Shown: piece after piece, positions 36,140 through 47,996 of the stretch
How positions within the stretch are numbered: position 1 is the first letter of the stretch
Layout of the letters: each line of letters opens with the position of its first letter
Source: Nakamurella lactea DSM 19367
Lineage (GTDB): Bacteria > Actinomycetota > Actinomycetes > Mycobacteriales > Nakamurellaceae
Assembly (NCBI RefSeq): GCF_000426645.1
Contig: NZ_KE384549.1
Location: 146,001-210,000 of the forward strand
Reading direction: 5' to 3'
DNA length: 64,000 nt
The notes under the pieces: model-generated
The model's database searches: none
The model's input: only the letters and a program-made list of their open reading frames with translations
Told to the model about the DNA's origin: nothing
Translations under genes and position numbers: made by a program

Positions 36140-37591
36140 TCACCAGGGGCTGGGCCGGTAGTCCTTGAGGAAGCAGCCGTACAGGTCGGTACCGGCCTCG
36201 CCCATCACGATCGGGTCGTAGACCCTGGCCGCGCCGTCGACCAGGTCGAGCGGCGCGTGGAAACCCTCGTCGGCCAGCCGCACCTTGGTGTGGTGCGGGC
36301 GCTCGTCGGTGATCCAGCCGGTGTCGACCGCCGTCATCAGAATGCCGTCGGTGTCCAGCATTTCCTTGGCGCTGGTGCGGGTCATCATGTTCAGCGCGGC
36401 CTTGGCCATGTTGGTGTGCGGATGTCCCGGCCCCTTGTAGGCCCGGGAGAACTGCCCCTCCATCGCCGACACGTTGACGATGTACTTGCGCCTGGCGGTC
36501 GATCGCCGCATCGCCGGCCGCAGCCGGGACACCAGCAGGAACGGCGCGGTGACGTTGCACAGCTGCACTTCCAGCATCTCCAGCGGATCGACCTGCTCGA
36601 CCACCTGGGTCCAGGAGTTGATGTGGGTCTGGTCCGGTACCAGGCCGCCGGCGTCGATGGCGGTGCCGGCCGCGATCCGGTCCAGCGACGCGGATCCGGT
36701 CTGCAGGGCCAGTTCGGTGACGGCCGCGGCGGCCAGCACCGGATGCTGGCTGACGGAACCGGCCAGCGCCAGCGGATGCTTCTCGTGCGCCCGGGCGAAG
36801 CTGCGGATATTGATCCCGCGGGCCTCGATCGCGGCCGGCAGCGGCTCGTCCTCCGCGGCCGCCAGTGGCTGATAGGCGCCGGGGCTGCGGCGGACGGTCT
36901 GGGCGGCGTTGTTGATGATGATGTCCAGCGGCCCGGCCTCATCCAGCGAGTCGGTCAGCGCGATCACCTGGGCGGGGTCGCGCAGGTCGATGCCGACGAT
37001 GTCCAGCTTCTCGATCCAGTCCGCCGAGTCCTCCATCGCGGCGAACCGGCGGGCCGCGTCCTTCGGGAAGCGGGTGGTGATGGTGGTGTGCGCGCCGTCG
37101 CGCAGCAGCCGCAGCGCGATGTACATGCCGATCTTCGCCCGGCCGCCGGTGAGCAGTGCCCGGCGTCCGGTCAAATCCGTTCTCGCGTCCCGCTTCCGGT
37201 GGCTGAAGGCCGCGCACTCGGGACACAGCTGGTGGTAGAAGTGATCGACCTGGGTGTAGGGCGTTTTGCAGATGTAACAGGGCCGCGGCCGCTGCAGGAT
37301 GCCGGCGATCTCCCCGGTGGCCGACGACCGCAGCGAATTGCCGCGGGTCTCGTCGTCGATCCGGTCGGGGGCGGCGGTGGCGGTCAACGCCAGGACAGCG
37401 CGGTCGGCGGCGCTGACGGCGTCCCGCCTGGCGGTCCGGCGCTCCCGCTTGAGCGACTTGAACATCTTGCCGGTGGCCCGGCGCAGCGACACGTAGTGGG
37501 TGTCCTGCTCGTCCAGCAGGTGGGCCGTCTCCAGCACCCGGATCGCGGTGGCGATCTCGGCCGGGGTCGGCGGAATTTCGGGGGTGCTCAC
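36140..37591 (-). CDS. zinc-ribbon short-chain dehydrogenase with altered active site
   Basis: The product is 483 residues. The first 100 are helical and basic. C105, C108, C123 and C126 form a zinc ribbon (CYIC, CPEC). An SDR domain follows: LLTGGRAKIG at about 147-155 binds NAD(P), and INNAAQT at about 226-232 is the usual NNAG strand. About 85 residues are inserted before Ser375 (VNVSAMEG). The usual Tyr of Y-x3-K is Thr393 and Lys397 is kept, while Tyr385 lies 12 residues before Lys. Related proteins occur in actinobacteria and eukaryotes; the substrate is unknown. It converges on the ArsR gene. Confidence 0.78.
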   Translation of the reverse strand: MSTPEIPPTPAEIATAIRVLETAHLLDEQDTHYVSLRRATGKMFKSLKRERRTARRDAVSAADRAVLALTATAAPDRIDDETRGNSLRSSATGEIAGILQRPRPCYICKTPYTQVDHFYHQLCPECAAFSHRKRDARTDLTGRRALLTGGRAKIGMYIALRLLRDGAHTTITTRFPKDAARRFAAMEDSADWIEKLDIVGIDLRDPAQVIALTDSLDEAGPLDIIINNAAQTVRRSPGAYQPLAAAEDEPLPAAIEARGINIRSFARAHEKHPLALAGSVSQHPVLAAAAVTELALQTGSASLDRIAAGTAIDAGGLVPDQTHINSWTQVVEQVDPLEMLEVQLCNVTAPFLLVSRLRPAMRRSTARRKYIVNVSAMEGQFSRAYKGPGHPHTNMAKAALNMMTRTSAKEMLDTDGILMTAVDTGWITDERPHHTKVRLADEGFHAPLDLVDGAARVYDPIVMGEAGTDLYGCFLKDYRPSPW

Positions 37592-37635
37592 CCGTCGATG
37601 ATAGGGACTGACGATCGGCCGACTGGTCGATCAGC

Positions 37636-38763
37636 TCAGGCGGCGAACTCGTCCAGCCGCCCGACGAACTCCTGCGGTGACGGCATGTCGTTGATCAGCG
37701 CCGCCTGCGCGCCGGCGGCCGACCGCTCCGGGCACTCGCCGAGCAGCGCCTCGACCGCGTCGCCCATCGCGGAGTCCGGCTCGTCGTTGCCGATCACCGT
37801 GGCCAGGCCGGCGGCCGCTATCGCGTGGGCATTGGCGAACTGGTCGGTGCCCTGCGGCATCAGCACCTGCGGGAGCCCGGCGGCGAGCGCGCCCAGCACG
37901 GTGCCGGTGCCGCCGTGGTGGACGGCGAGATCGACCAGCGGCAGGACCGAGTCCTGGGCGACGAACTGCTCGACGTGCACCGTGTCCGGCAGTGTGCCGA
38001 GGGCCGATCGGTCGCCGCGCTCGCCGATCGCGACCAGTACCTCGGCGCCCTGCTCGGCGGTCTGGATCACCGCGCGGCGCAGTGCGTCGGTGGCGCCGAA
38101 TGCCACCGTGCCGAGGGTGACATAGACCCGTGGCCGGGTTCCGGGGGTCCGCAGCCACTGCGGTGGTGCAGTGGTCTGCTCGCTCCAGGCGACCGTGCGG
38201 ATGGGCATCCGGAACGGCACGTCGTCGCCGCGCCAGGGGGGCGGCAGCGGGTCGAGCAGTGCCGCACCGAGCAGCTGCCCCTGCGGTGCGCGGCGGCCGC
38301 GATCGGTCCAGTCACCGGCGCGGAATCGCAGGGTGGCGGCGTGCACCTGCTCGCCGAACGGATCCCACCGTCCGACGCCGAACGCGAGCGCCGGTACTCC
38401 CAGCAGGTCAGCGGCCACCCCGGCACCGGTGTTGGAGCTGTCGTAGATCACCAGGTCGGGTCGGAATTCGGTCAGAGCCTGCAGCAGCCCCGGCAGCGTC
38501 AGACCGGCGGTGATGTCAGCGAAGATGGCCAGGGCCAGCTCCATCCCGGCGGCCTCCGGGTGGCGCTCGACCGCCTGCCGTTCGACCTCGGACAACGAGA
38601 TCGGCCGCCCGAACGGGTCGATGGTGGGCAGTGGTAGCCGCTCGGCGAACGGTGATCCGACGGCAACCACCACTTGATGCCCCCCGTCGCGGCAGGCCAG
38701 TGCCAGTGGCATCAGCGGATACAGGTGGCCGTGCGCCGGGATGGCTGCGAACGCGATGCGCAC
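37636..38763 (-). CDS. GT1 (MGT/UGT-like) glycosyltransferase
   Basis: The product has 375 residues. The GTG at 38763 is chosen because AAGGAG lies five bases upstream; a GTG at 38790 is in frame but less well served. FAAIPAHGHLYPLMPLA is the N-terminal acceptor-domain signature. VYVTLGTVAFG begins the donor domain, and LAVHHGGTGTVLGALAAGLP with PQGTDQFANA is the nucleotide-sugar binding motif of GT1 enzymes acting on macrolides, glycopeptides and polyketides. There is no natural-product cluster beside it, so it may serve self-protection or lipid glycosylation. Confidence 0.85.
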   Translation of the reverse strand: MRIAFAAIPAHGHLYPLMPLALACRDGGHQVVVAVGSPFAERLPLPTIDPFGRPISLSEVERQAVERHPEAAGMELALAIFADITAGLTLPGLLQALTEFRPDLVIYDSSNTGAGVAADLLGVPALAFGVGRWDPFGEQVHAATLRFRAGDWTDRGRRAPQGQLLGAALLDPLPPPWRGDDVPFRMPIRTVAWSEQTTAPPQWLRTPGTRPRVYVTLGTVAFGATDALRRAVIQTAEQGAEVLVAIGERGDRSALGTLPDTVHVEQFVAQDSVLPLVDLAVHHGGTGTVLGALAAGLPQVLMPQGTDQFANAHAIAAAGLATVIGNDEPDSAMGDAVEALLGECPERSAAGAQAALINDMPSPQEFVGRLDEFAA

Positions 38764-38922
38764 GAGATCTCCTTCGATCGGCGCCGACACCGTTCAGAGA
38801 GCGCGAGTGCGCGGGCGGATACCGGCCTCCGATGGAGTTCGGCGCCGCTTCGAGCAGTGATGGCCGACTACACTCGGCGCGCAACCCATCGTGCCCGGCC
38901 CGCCGCCGCGGCGCCGTCCCGA

Positions 38923-39945
38923 ATGAGGAACATCCTGCGCATCGTCTTCGCCGGCACTCCCGCGGCCGCCGTCCCGTCCTTGCGGGCGCTGATCGACGCA
39001 CACATCGCGGGGGAGCACGAGTTGGCTGCCGTCATCACCCGCCCCGACGCCAGGGTCGGTCGCGGCCGGACTCTGCAGGCGTCTGCGGTCGCCGAAGTCG
39101 CCGAAGAAGCCGGGCTGACGGTGATCAAGGCCGCTGGTGCCAAGGACCCTGCCTTTGCCGACACACTGCGGGAGATCGCCCCCGAGGCCGGGGCGGTCGT
39201 CGCCTACGGGGCGATCCTGCCGCAGCCCGTGCTGGACATCCCGCGCCACGGCTGGGTCAACCTGCACTTCTCGCTGCTGCCGGCCTGGCGCGGCGCGGCA
39301 CCGGTGGCCGCGGCGATCCGGCACGGCGACCAGCTGACCGGCGCCAGCACCTTCGCCCTGGAGGCCGGTCTGGACACCGGGCCGGTCTACGGCGTGGTCA
39401 CCGAGCCGATCGGGCCGCGGGACACGACGGGAGAGGTGTTGGGACGACTGGCGATCAGCGGGGCCGAGCTACTGCGGGCCACCCTCGACGGCATCGAGGC
39501 CGGTCGGCTGCGGCCGACGCCGCAGCCGACGGACGGGGTCAGCGTGTTCGGCAAGATCACCGTTGACCAGGCCAGGGTGGACTGGACGCAGCCGGCGGTC
39601 GGGGTCGACCGGCTGATCCGTTCGGTCACCCCCGAACCCGGAGCGTGGACCGAGAGTCGTTGGGGCAAGCTGGGTCTGGGCCCGGTCGAGCCGTTCGACG
39701 GCGACCGGCTGGAGCCCGGAGAGCTGTTGGTCGGCAAGCGCGAGGTGCTGGTCGGCACCGGCACCGCCGTTGTCCGGCTGGGGACCGTCACCGCGCCCGG
39801 CAAGAGGCCGATACCGGCGGCGGACTGGGCCCGAGGGGCCCGTCCGGAACCGGGCGAGCGGTTCGGCCACGCCGAACCGACCGTCACCGACCCAGCCACC
39901 GCAATTGCCGACGTCAGCCCGGCGACCGATCGGGGCGAGTCGTGA
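38923..39945 (+). CDS. fmt: methionyl-tRNA formyltransferase
   Basis: The 340-residue enzyme formylates initiator Met-tRNA using 10-formyl-tetrahydrofolate. [33 protein letters not shown] and [16 protein letters not shown], with the catalytic Asn/His, are typical, and the C-terminal OB domain follows. The ATG at 38923 begins [13 protein letters not shown]; an upstream open frame is rejected. TACACT near 38869 is a possible -10. The stop overlaps the rsmB start (GTGA). The last 25 residues are low-complexity. Confidence 0.94.
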   Translation: MRNILRIVFAGTPAAAVPSLRALIDAHIAGEHELAAVITRPDARVGRGRTLQASAVAEVAEEAGLTVIKAAGAKDPAFADTLREIAPEAGAVVAYGAILPQPVLDIPRHGWVNLHFSLLPAWRGAAPVAAAIRHGDQLTGASTFALEAGLDTGPVYGVVTEPIGPRDTTGEVLGRLAISGAELLRATLDGIEAGRLRPTPQPTDGVSVFGKITVDQARVDWTQPAVGVDRLIRSVTPEPGAWTESRWGKLGLGPVEPFDGDRLEPGELLVGKREVLVGTGTAVVRLGTVTAPGKRPIPAADWARGARPEPGERFGHAEPTVTDPATAIADVSPATDRGES

Positions 39946-41351
39946 GCCGCCCGCCGACCGGCGGCCGGCGGGGTCCGTCCGGACCCAAGCGGCGGCCCGA
40001 CACCCGCCGCCCGCCCGAGGTCGACCCGGCGCGCAAGGTGGCGCTGGACCTGCTGGCCGCCGTCCGCGTCGACGGCGCCTACGCCAACCTGGCGTTGCCG
40101 GAGCTGATCGCCGCGGCCGGCCTGCACGGCCGGGACGCCGCGCTGGCCACCGAACTGTCCTACGGCAGCTGCCGGGCGCTCGGGCTGCTGGACGCGGTGA
40201 TCGGCAGCGCCGGCAACCGGGCGCTGGCCGACCTGGACGGCGACGTGCTGGATGCGTTGCGGCTGGGGGCGTATCAGTTGCTGCGCACCAGGATCCCGGC
40301 ACATGCCGCGCTGTCGGTGACCGTCGACCTGGTCCGGGCGGGCCGGCATCCGGGCGCCGCCGGCTACGTGAACGCGGTGCTGCGCCGGGTCTCCGAGGCG
40401 GACCTGGACACCTGGATCTCCCGGCTGGCGCCGGACCGCGCCGACGACGAGATCGGTTACCTGGCGGTGGCCACCTCGCACCCACGGTGGATCGCCGCCG
40501 CGCTGTCCGATGCGCTGGGCCCGCGCCGGGACGAGTTGGAGCAGGCGCTGCGCGCCGACGACGCGCCACCCGCGGTCCATCTGGTGGCCAGGCCCGGCCG
40601 GATCGACCGGGAGTCGCTGGCAGCGCAGGTCGACGGGACGCCGGCCCGCTATTCGCCGTACGGGGTCTATCTACCGGCCGGTCATCCCGGGTCGATCGCC
40701 GCGATCGCCGACGGCCGGGCGGCGGTGCAGGACGAGGGTTCACAACTGGTGGCCGTCGCGCTGGCCGGTGCCGAGCTGGATGGCGCCGATACCCGCTGGC
40801 TGGACCTGGCCGCCGGGCCGGGTGGCAAGGCCGCGCTGCTCGGTGCCATGGCCGCCGAGCGGGGAGCCGTGGTGGACGCCGTCGAGGTGGCCGAACACCG
40901 GGCAAAGCTGGTGCGCCGCACCACCTCCGGTCTGCCGGTCAGCGTGCACACGGCCGACGGCCGGGATCCGGGGCTGCCGCCGGCGAGCTTCGACCGGGTA
41001 CTGCTGGACGCGCCGTGCACCGGGCTCGGCGCACTGCGTCGCCGGCCGGAGGCCCGCTGGCGCCGCGACCCCTCGGACGTCGCCGACCTGGTCCGGCTGC
41101 AGGGCGAGCTGCTGGCCTCCGCCGCCCAGCTGGTCCGGCCGGGCGGGTTGATCGGCTACGTCACCTGCTCCCCGCACCTGGCCGAGACGGCCGGCGTGAT
41201 CGCCCGTCGCCCGGCGGGGCTGGAGCTCGTCGATGCCCGGCCGTACCTCCCCGGCGTCCCCGCCCTCGGCGACGGCCCGACCGTGCAGCTCTGGCCGCAC
41301 CGGCACGGCACCGACGCCATGTTCCTGGCCCTGCTCCGCCGCGAGCCCTGA
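39942..41351 (+). CDS. rsmB: 16S rRNA m5C967 methyltransferase (RsmB/Fmu)
   Basis: The 469-residue product starts at the GTG overlapping the fmt stop. A basic Pro/Arg-rich head is followed by a NusB-like domain (residues about 25-155: [20 protein letters not shown]) and a Rossmann methyltransferase. [18 protein letters not shown] is motif [22 protein letters not shown] carries one catalytic-loop Cys, and [12 protein letters not shown] carries the nucleophilic Cys. The order fmt-rsmB-rpe agrees with mycobacteria. Confidence 0.93.
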   Translation: MSRPPTGGRRGPSGPKRRPDTRRPPEVDPARKVALDLLAAVRVDGAYANLALPELIAAAGLHGRDAALATELSYGSCRALGLLDAVIGSAGNRALADLDGDVLDALRLGAYQLLRTRIPAHAALSVTVDLVRAGRHPGAAGYVNAVLRRVSEADLDTWISRLAPDRADDEIGYLAVATSHPRWIAAALSDALGPRRDELEQALRADDAPPAVHLVARPGRIDRESLAAQVDGTPARYSPYGVYLPAGHPGSIAAIADGRAAVQDEGSQLVAVALAGAELDGADTRWLDLAAGPGGKAALLGAMAAERGAVVDAVEVAEHRAKLVRRTTSGLPVSVHTADGRDPGLPPASFDRVLLDAPCTGLGALRRRPEARWRRDPSDVADLVRLQGELLASAAQLVRPGGLIGYVTCSPHLAETAGVIARRPAGLELVDARPYLPGVPALGDGPTVQLWPHRHGTDAMFLALLRREP

Positions 41352-41380
41352 CCCCCAGCCTCAGCAACCCCAGCCCCCGG

Positions 41381-41477
41381 CGCTTATCAACATCGCATCC
41401 GCTTGTCATCTGGGCCGAAATGTGGCTGGTGGGACAGGAGTGTGCAACTTCGCAAGCGCCTGCGATGTTGATAAGCG
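41381..41477. repeat. 97-bp near-perfect palindromic element
   Basis: A 17-bp arm (41381-41397) is exactly complementary to 41461-41477. Inside it, after a 2x2 internal mismatch, CGCTTG (41400-41405) pairs with CAAGCG (41453-41458), leaving a 47-base loop. The arms contain TTATCAACATC, AT-richer than the surroundings. It occupies the gap between rsmB and rpe. No coding potential is visible. It looks like a miniature inverted-repeat element or an unusually long hairpin terminator. Confidence 0.75.
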
Positions 41478-41484
41478 GCCCCGA

Positions 41485-41490
41485 TAGGCT
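41485..41490 (+). promoter_or_regulatory. -10 box, leaderless rpe
   Basis: TAGGCT is followed by seven bases and the GTG at 41498. It begins eight bases after the palindromic element, so the element would cover the upstream part of this promoter, including the -35 region. Confidence 0.5.
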
Positions 41491-41497
41491 CCCGCAC

Positions 41498-42163
41498 GTG
41501 GCCCCGCTGATCGCACCGAGCATCCTGTCCGCCGACTTCGCCCGCCTCGCCGACGAGGTGAAACGGGTCGAGGGCGCCGACTGGCTGCACGTCGACGTGA
41601 TGGACAACCACTTCGTGCCGAACCTGACCATCGGGCTGCCGGTGGTGCAGGCGATCCGGCAGGTCACCGACATCCCGCTGGACTGCCACCTGATGATCGA
41701 CGACCCGGACCGCTGGGCCGTCGGCTACGCCGAGGCCGGCGCCTACAACGTGACCGTGCACGCCGAGGCGGTGCACGACCCGATCAGCATGGCGGTCGAC
41801 CTGCAGGCGGCCGGCGCCAAGGCGGGTCTGTCGATCAAGCCCGGCACAGCTCTGGACGACTGGGTCGAGGTACTGCGCGAGTACGACACCCTGCTGGTGA
41901 TGACGGTCGAGCCGGGCTTCGGCGGCCAGTCGTTCATGCCGGACATGCTGGACAAGGTGCGCAGCGCCCGCCGAATGGTGCAGACCGGTCACCTGAAGGT
42001 AGTGGTCCAGGTGGACGGCGGGATCAACGCCGACACGATCGAGGCCGCGGCCGAGGCCGGCGCCGACTGTTTCGTCGCCGGCAGCGCCGTCTATGGCGCC
42101 GACGACCCGGCGGCGGCCGTCGCCGCACTGCGGGAGAGTGCTGCGCGGCACACCCACGGCTGA
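41498..42163 (+). CDS. rpe: ribulose-phosphate 3-epimerase
   Basis: This 221-residue TIM-barrel enzyme interconverts ribulose-5-phosphate and xylulose-5-phosphate. [33 protein letters not shown] (metal His and catalytic Asp), [19 protein letters not shown] and VDGGI are all present. It starts at a GTG seven bases after a -10 box. Ribulose-5-phosphate is also the substrate of the DHBP synthase encoded by ribBA just downstream, which gives a metabolic link. Confidence 0.95.
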   Translation: MAPLIAPSILSADFARLADEVKRVEGADWLHVDVMDNHFVPNLTIGLPVVQAIRQVTDIPLDCHLMIDDPDRWAVGYAEAGAYNVTVHAEAVHDPISMAVDLQAAGAKAGLSIKPGTALDDWVEVLREYDTLLVMTVEPGFGGQSFMPDMLDKVRSARRMVQTGHLKVVVQVDGGINADTIEAAAEAGADCFVAGSAVYGADDPAAAVAALRESAARHTHG

Positions 42164-42197
42164 CCAACCGCGATCCGTGCGGTGGGAGGATGGACGC

Positions 42198-42871
42198 ATG
42201 TTCACCGGGATCGTCGAGGAATTGGGCAGCGTCGTCGCGATCGACGTCACCCCCGGCAGCACCGACGCGAGACTGCGGGTCAGGGGCGCCACCGTCAGTT
42301 CCGACGTCGCCCACGGCGACTCGATCGCGGTCGGCGGCGTGTGTCTGACGGTGGTCGGCTTCGACGGCGACGAGTTCACCGTCGACGTGATGGGCGAGAC
42401 CCTCGATCGCACCACGGTCGGCCAGTGGCGGGCCGGCACCGCGGTCAACCTGGAGCGCAGCGTGACCCCGACCACCCGTCTGGGCGGGCACGTCGTGCAG
42501 GGCCACGTGGACGGCGTCGGCACCCTGATCGGGCGCGAACGACACCCGGCCTACGACGTGCTGACCTTCGCGGTCGACGCCGGCATCGGCAAGTACATCG
42601 CCGAGAAGGGCGCCATCGCGATCGACGGAATTTCGCTGACGGTGGTCGGCGTTCAAGACACCGCCGGGGCTGCACCGGGGACCGAGTTCACCATCGGGGT
42701 GATCCCGGAAACCCAGCGGGCGACCACCATGGGCTCGGTCGCCATCGGCTCCGCGGTGAACATCGAGGTGGACGTGATGGCCAAATACGTAGAACGACTG
42801 CTGACGGCCGGCGAACCGGCGAACCTTCCGGCGGCCCCGGCGGCCCCGGCGACCGCAGCGGCGGTGACGGC

Positions 42872-42875
<4 letters not shown>
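42198..42875 (+). CDS. ribE: riboflavin synthase alpha chain
   Basis: The 225-residue enzyme dismutates two 6,7-dimethyl-8-ribityllumazines to riboflavin. [12 protein letters not shown] starts the first lumazine-binding barrel, and [13 protein letters not shown] starts the second. [11 protein letters not shown] and ETQRATTMG are the duplicated motifs. GGGAGGA precedes the ATG at 42198. The last 20 residues are an Ala/Pro-rich tail. It overlaps ribBA by four bases. There is no FMN-riboswitch-like leader ahead of it. Confidence 0.95.
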
Positions 42876-45295
<2,420 letters not shown>

Positions 45296-45662
45296 CCGGC
45301 CGTGCGCCGAGCGCACCCGGCGGCCGGTGATTCGCCAGGCGGCCACGCAGCCATGTAGCATTGTGGGGCGACCAGCCTCTGTTCGTGACGTGCCGAATCG
45401 CCGCCAGGCGGAGATCCGGAACGCGCGGGTCGAGGGAACAAGTGGAGTCCCGAACTCCCACCCGCGTTTCGCCGAACCAGGCGGCCGGGTTTCCGGTCAC
45501 CGGCCCTGTGGGGTCCGGTGCAGCGCACCCTCGTGGTGCGTCGTCAACCGGTCGTTCGGGCTTCCTCGTGTTCATGCCGCGGCAGCCGTCACCTCAGTGA
45601 ACCCACTCGGATGCCGCCGATTCCGGACGTGCACCTATTCACCGTCATACCTGGAGGACTCA
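45296..45662 (+). promoter_or_regulatory. structured leader of infC-rpmI-rplT
   Basis: This 367-bp gap has no gene I can support. A TAGCAT near 45357 could be the -10, giving a leader of about 300 bases. Inside are GTGGAGT/ACTCCCAC with an outer GCGGGT/ACCCGC pairing (about 45421-45468), the palindrome CCGGTCACCGG (near 45493) and a hairpin CGCACC-ctcgt-GGTGCG (45524-45540). Long leaders that bind L20 regulate this operon in other bacteria; whether this one does is inference. Confidence 0.5.
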
Positions 45663-46247
45663 ATCAGCGTCGAACCACGCATCAACGACAGGATCCGCGT
45701 TCCCGAGGTCCGGCTCGTCGGCGCAGAGGGTGAGCAGATCGGCATCGTTGCCGTCGGCGAGGCTCTGCGATTGGCCCAGGCGGCCGACCTGGATCTGGTC
45801 GAGGTCGCCCCGGCGGCCCGGCCGCCCGTCTGCAAGCTCATGGACTACGGCAAGTTCAAGTACGAAAGCGCGCAGAAGGCCAGGGAAGCCCGTCGCAACC
45901 AGGTGCTCACCGTCATCAAAGAGATGAAGCTCCGGCCCAAGATCGACGCGCACGACTACGAGACCAAGAAGGGTCACGTCGTGCGGTTCCTCAAGGCCGG
46001 GGACAAGGTCAAGGTGACGATCATGTTCCGCGGACGCGAGCAGTCGAGGCCCGAACTGGGTTTCCGACTGCTGCAGCGGCTGGCCGACGACGTCGCCGAT
46101 CTCGGTGTCGTCGAGAGCTCGCCGAAGCAGGACGGCCGGAACATGATCATGGTGCTGGCACCGCACCGGCAGCCGGCCAAGCCGAAGGCCGGCGGCCAGC
46201 CGGCCACCGCCGAGGCTGCCACGGCCGAAGCGGCACCTGCCGAGTAG
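45663..46247 (+). CDS. infC: translation initiation factor IF-3, ATC start
   Basis: This 194-residue product is encoded from an ATC at 45663, which stands five bases after a strong GGAGG (45653-45657). No ATG, GTG or TTG is suitably placed. The protein reads [18 protein letters not shown], then [23 protein letters not shown] (N-domain) and [19 protein letters not shown] (C-domain), with a Lys/Ala/Glu-rich tail. Rare AUU/AUC start codons are a family trait that let IF-3 repress its own translation. It heads the ribosomal operon. Confidence 0.94.
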   Translation: MSVEPRINDRIRVPEVRLVGAEGEQIGIVAVGEALRLAQAADLDLVEVAPAARPPVCKLMDYGKFKYESAQKAREARRNQVLTVIKEMKLRPKIDAHDYETKKGHVVRFLKAGDKVKVTIMFRGREQSRPELGFRLLQRLADDVADLGVVESSPKQDGRNMIMVLAPHRQPAKPKAGGQPATAEAATAEAAPAE

Positions 46248-46392
46248 TTCAGTCAGCTCCACCGACCGGATCGCCAACCGCGGTCCGATCGGGTTCGATA
46301 GTGCCCGCAAGCGGGCGAAGACCACCACGGTGCCCAGCCCGGGCACCCGGCGGGGCTCGAACGAGCGCCGTCACCAACAGCGAGGAAATGTC

Positions 46393-46587
46393 ATGCCGAA
46401 GCAGAAGACCCACTCCGGGATCAAGAAGCGGGTCCGGGTCACCGGGTCCGGGAAGATCGTGCACGCCGGTTCCGGCAAGCGTCACCACCTGGAGCACCAG
46501 CCGACCCGCAAGACCCGCAGGGCCGACGGCATGCACGTCCTCGCCCAGGCCGATGTGCCGCGCGTCAAGCGCATGCTCGGCATCTGA
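46393..46587 (+). CDS. rpmI: ribosomal protein L35
   Basis: The 64-residue basic protein begins MPKQKTHSGIKKRVRVTGSGK and contains RHHLEHQPTRKTRR, the bL35 pattern. GAGGAA lies nine bases before the ATG at 46393. It belongs to the 50S large subunit and is co-transcribed with infC and rplT. Confidence 0.96.
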   Translation: MPKQKTHSGIKKRVRVTGSGKIVHAGSGKRHHLEHQPTRKTRRADGMHVLAQADVPRVKRMLGI

Positions 46588-46680
46588 TTCTTCAGACCTC
46601 CATTCCCGGCTTCACCCCGAAGCACCAGAACGACCGGCAGCCGACCCGCTCGCCGGAGTGAACAGAAAGACAGGTGTCCC

Positions 46681-47079
46681 GTGGCACGCGTCAAAAGGGC
46701 CGTCAACGCCCATAAGAAGCGCCGCACGATTCTCGAGCACGCATCCGGCTACCGCGGCCAGCGCTCCAGGCTGTACCGCAAGGCCAAGGAGCAGGTGCTG
46801 CACTCGCTCAACTACGCCTACAACGACCGGCGTAAGCGCAAGGGCGATTTCCGCCAGCTGTGGATCACCCGGATCAACGCCGGTGCCCGCGCGAACGGCG
46901 TGACCTACAACCGCTTCATCCAGGGCCTGCGGGTCGCCGGCGTCCAGGTCGACCGCAAGGTGCTGGCCGAGCTGGCCGTGCACGACGAGGCCGCCTTCGC
47001 CGCCCTGGTCAAGATCGCCCGCGAGGCCGTGCCGTCCCAGGCCGACACTGCAGCGGCCAACGCCGGGGACGCGGCCTGA
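46681..47079 (+). CDS. rplT: ribosomal protein L20
   Basis: The 132-residue protein starts at a GTG and reads [20 protein letters not shown], with [20 protein letters not shown] and [19 protein letters not shown] typical of bL20. An Ala-rich tail of about 15 residues is longer than usual. It is essential for 50S assembly and the known autoregulator of this operon in other bacteria. Its stop lies inside the apparent start of the following gene. Confidence 0.96.
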   Translation: MARVKRAVNAHKKRRTILEHASGYRGQRSRLYRKAKEQVLHSLNYAYNDRRKRKGDFRQLWITRINAGARANGVTYNRFIQGLRVAGVQVDRKVLAELAVHDEAAFAALVKIAREAVPSQADTAAANAGDAA

Positions 47080-47981
47080 GCCGCGAACGCACTCCGCAGC
47101 GCCCGGCCGGGAACAACCCGGCCGGGCGCGGTGCGTCGTCCGCCGCCGATGCGGTCGCGGATGACGCTTCCATCCTCACCGAGAAGTCGGCGAGAATCGC
47201 CCACGCCCACCGCTTGCTGCGCCGTACCCGGCGCACCGAGGCCGGCGAGTTCCTGGCCGAGGGCGCCCAGGCGGTCCGGGAAGCGATCGGGTACCAGACC
47301 GAGAACCCCGGTACGGTGCTCGACCTGTTCGTCACCGAGGCCGCGGCCACCCGGAACACCGGCCTGATCCGGCTGGCCTTCGCCGCCGGGATCGAGGTCA
47401 CCCAGGTCACCGACCGGGCCGCGGCCGCCATGTCCGATACCCAGGCGCCGCAAGGGATCGTGGCCCGGTGCCGGACCATCGAGGTCGACCTGGCCACCGC
47501 GCTGGCCGGCTCGCCGAAACTGGTGGCCGTGCTGGTGCAGACCAACGACCCGGGAAACGCCGGCACCATCATCCGGTTGGCCGACGCGGTCGGCGCCGAC
47601 GCGGTGGTCGTCGCCGGCGACGCGGTCGACCCGTTCAACCCGAAGGTCGTCCGGGCGTCCACCGGCAGCCTGTTCCATCTGCCGATCGCCCGCTCCGACG
47701 ATCCCGCCACCCTGCTCGAAAAGCTTGCTGCCGCAGGGCTTTCCACCCTGGCCACCACCGGTGGAGCGGAGCTGGATCTGGACACCGCACGGTCCGACGG
47801 TCTGCTCGAGTTGCCGACCGCCTGGCTGTTCGGTTCCGAGGCGCACGGCCTGCCGGCCGAGATCATCGCCGCCGCCGATGCCGCCGTCCGGGTGCCGATC
47901 CACGGCCGGGCCGAGTCACTGAACATGGCCACCGCCGCCGCCGTCTGCCTGTACGCGAGCGCCGGCGCCCAACGGGGCTGA
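47076..47981 (+). CDS. SpoU/TrmH-family RNA 2'-O-methyltransferase
   Basis: About 301 residues if the CTG at 47076, overlapping the rplT stop, is used. There is no ATG or GTG before the conserved substrate-binding start ([20 protein letters not shown], then [15 protein letters not shown]). The SPOUT knot has [21 protein letters not shown] (motif 1), [10 protein letters not shown] (motif 2) and [21 protein letters not shown] (motif 3). It is the neighbour of rplT in mycobacteria (tsnR-like) and probably methylates 23S rRNA or tRNA ribose. A GGGGAC eight bases before the CTG could be the ribosome site. The start remains uncertain. Confidence 0.85.
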   Translation: MSRERTPQRPAGNNPAGRGASSAADAVADDASILTEKSARIAHAHRLLRRTRRTEAGEFLAEGAQAVREAIGYQTENPGTVLDLFVTEAAATRNTGLIRLAFAAGIEVTQVTDRAAAAMSDTQAPQGIVARCRTIEVDLATALAGSPKLVAVLVQTNDPGNAGTIIRLADAVGADAVVVAGDAVDPFNPKVVRASTGSLFHLPIARSDDPATLLEKLAAAGLSTLATTGGAELDLDTARSDGLLELPTAWLFGSEAHGLPAEIIAAADAAVRVPIHGRAESLNMATAAAVCLYASAGAQRG

Positions 47982-47996
47982 CGAACCGCGAGCGGG

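Noticed and set aside
42164..42197. Possible FMN riboswitch before ribE
   Set aside because: Only 34 bases separate rpe and ribE, too short for the aptamer.
45361..45600. 80-codon frame in the infC leader
   Set aside because: No family resemblance or ribosome site; better explained as leader RNA.
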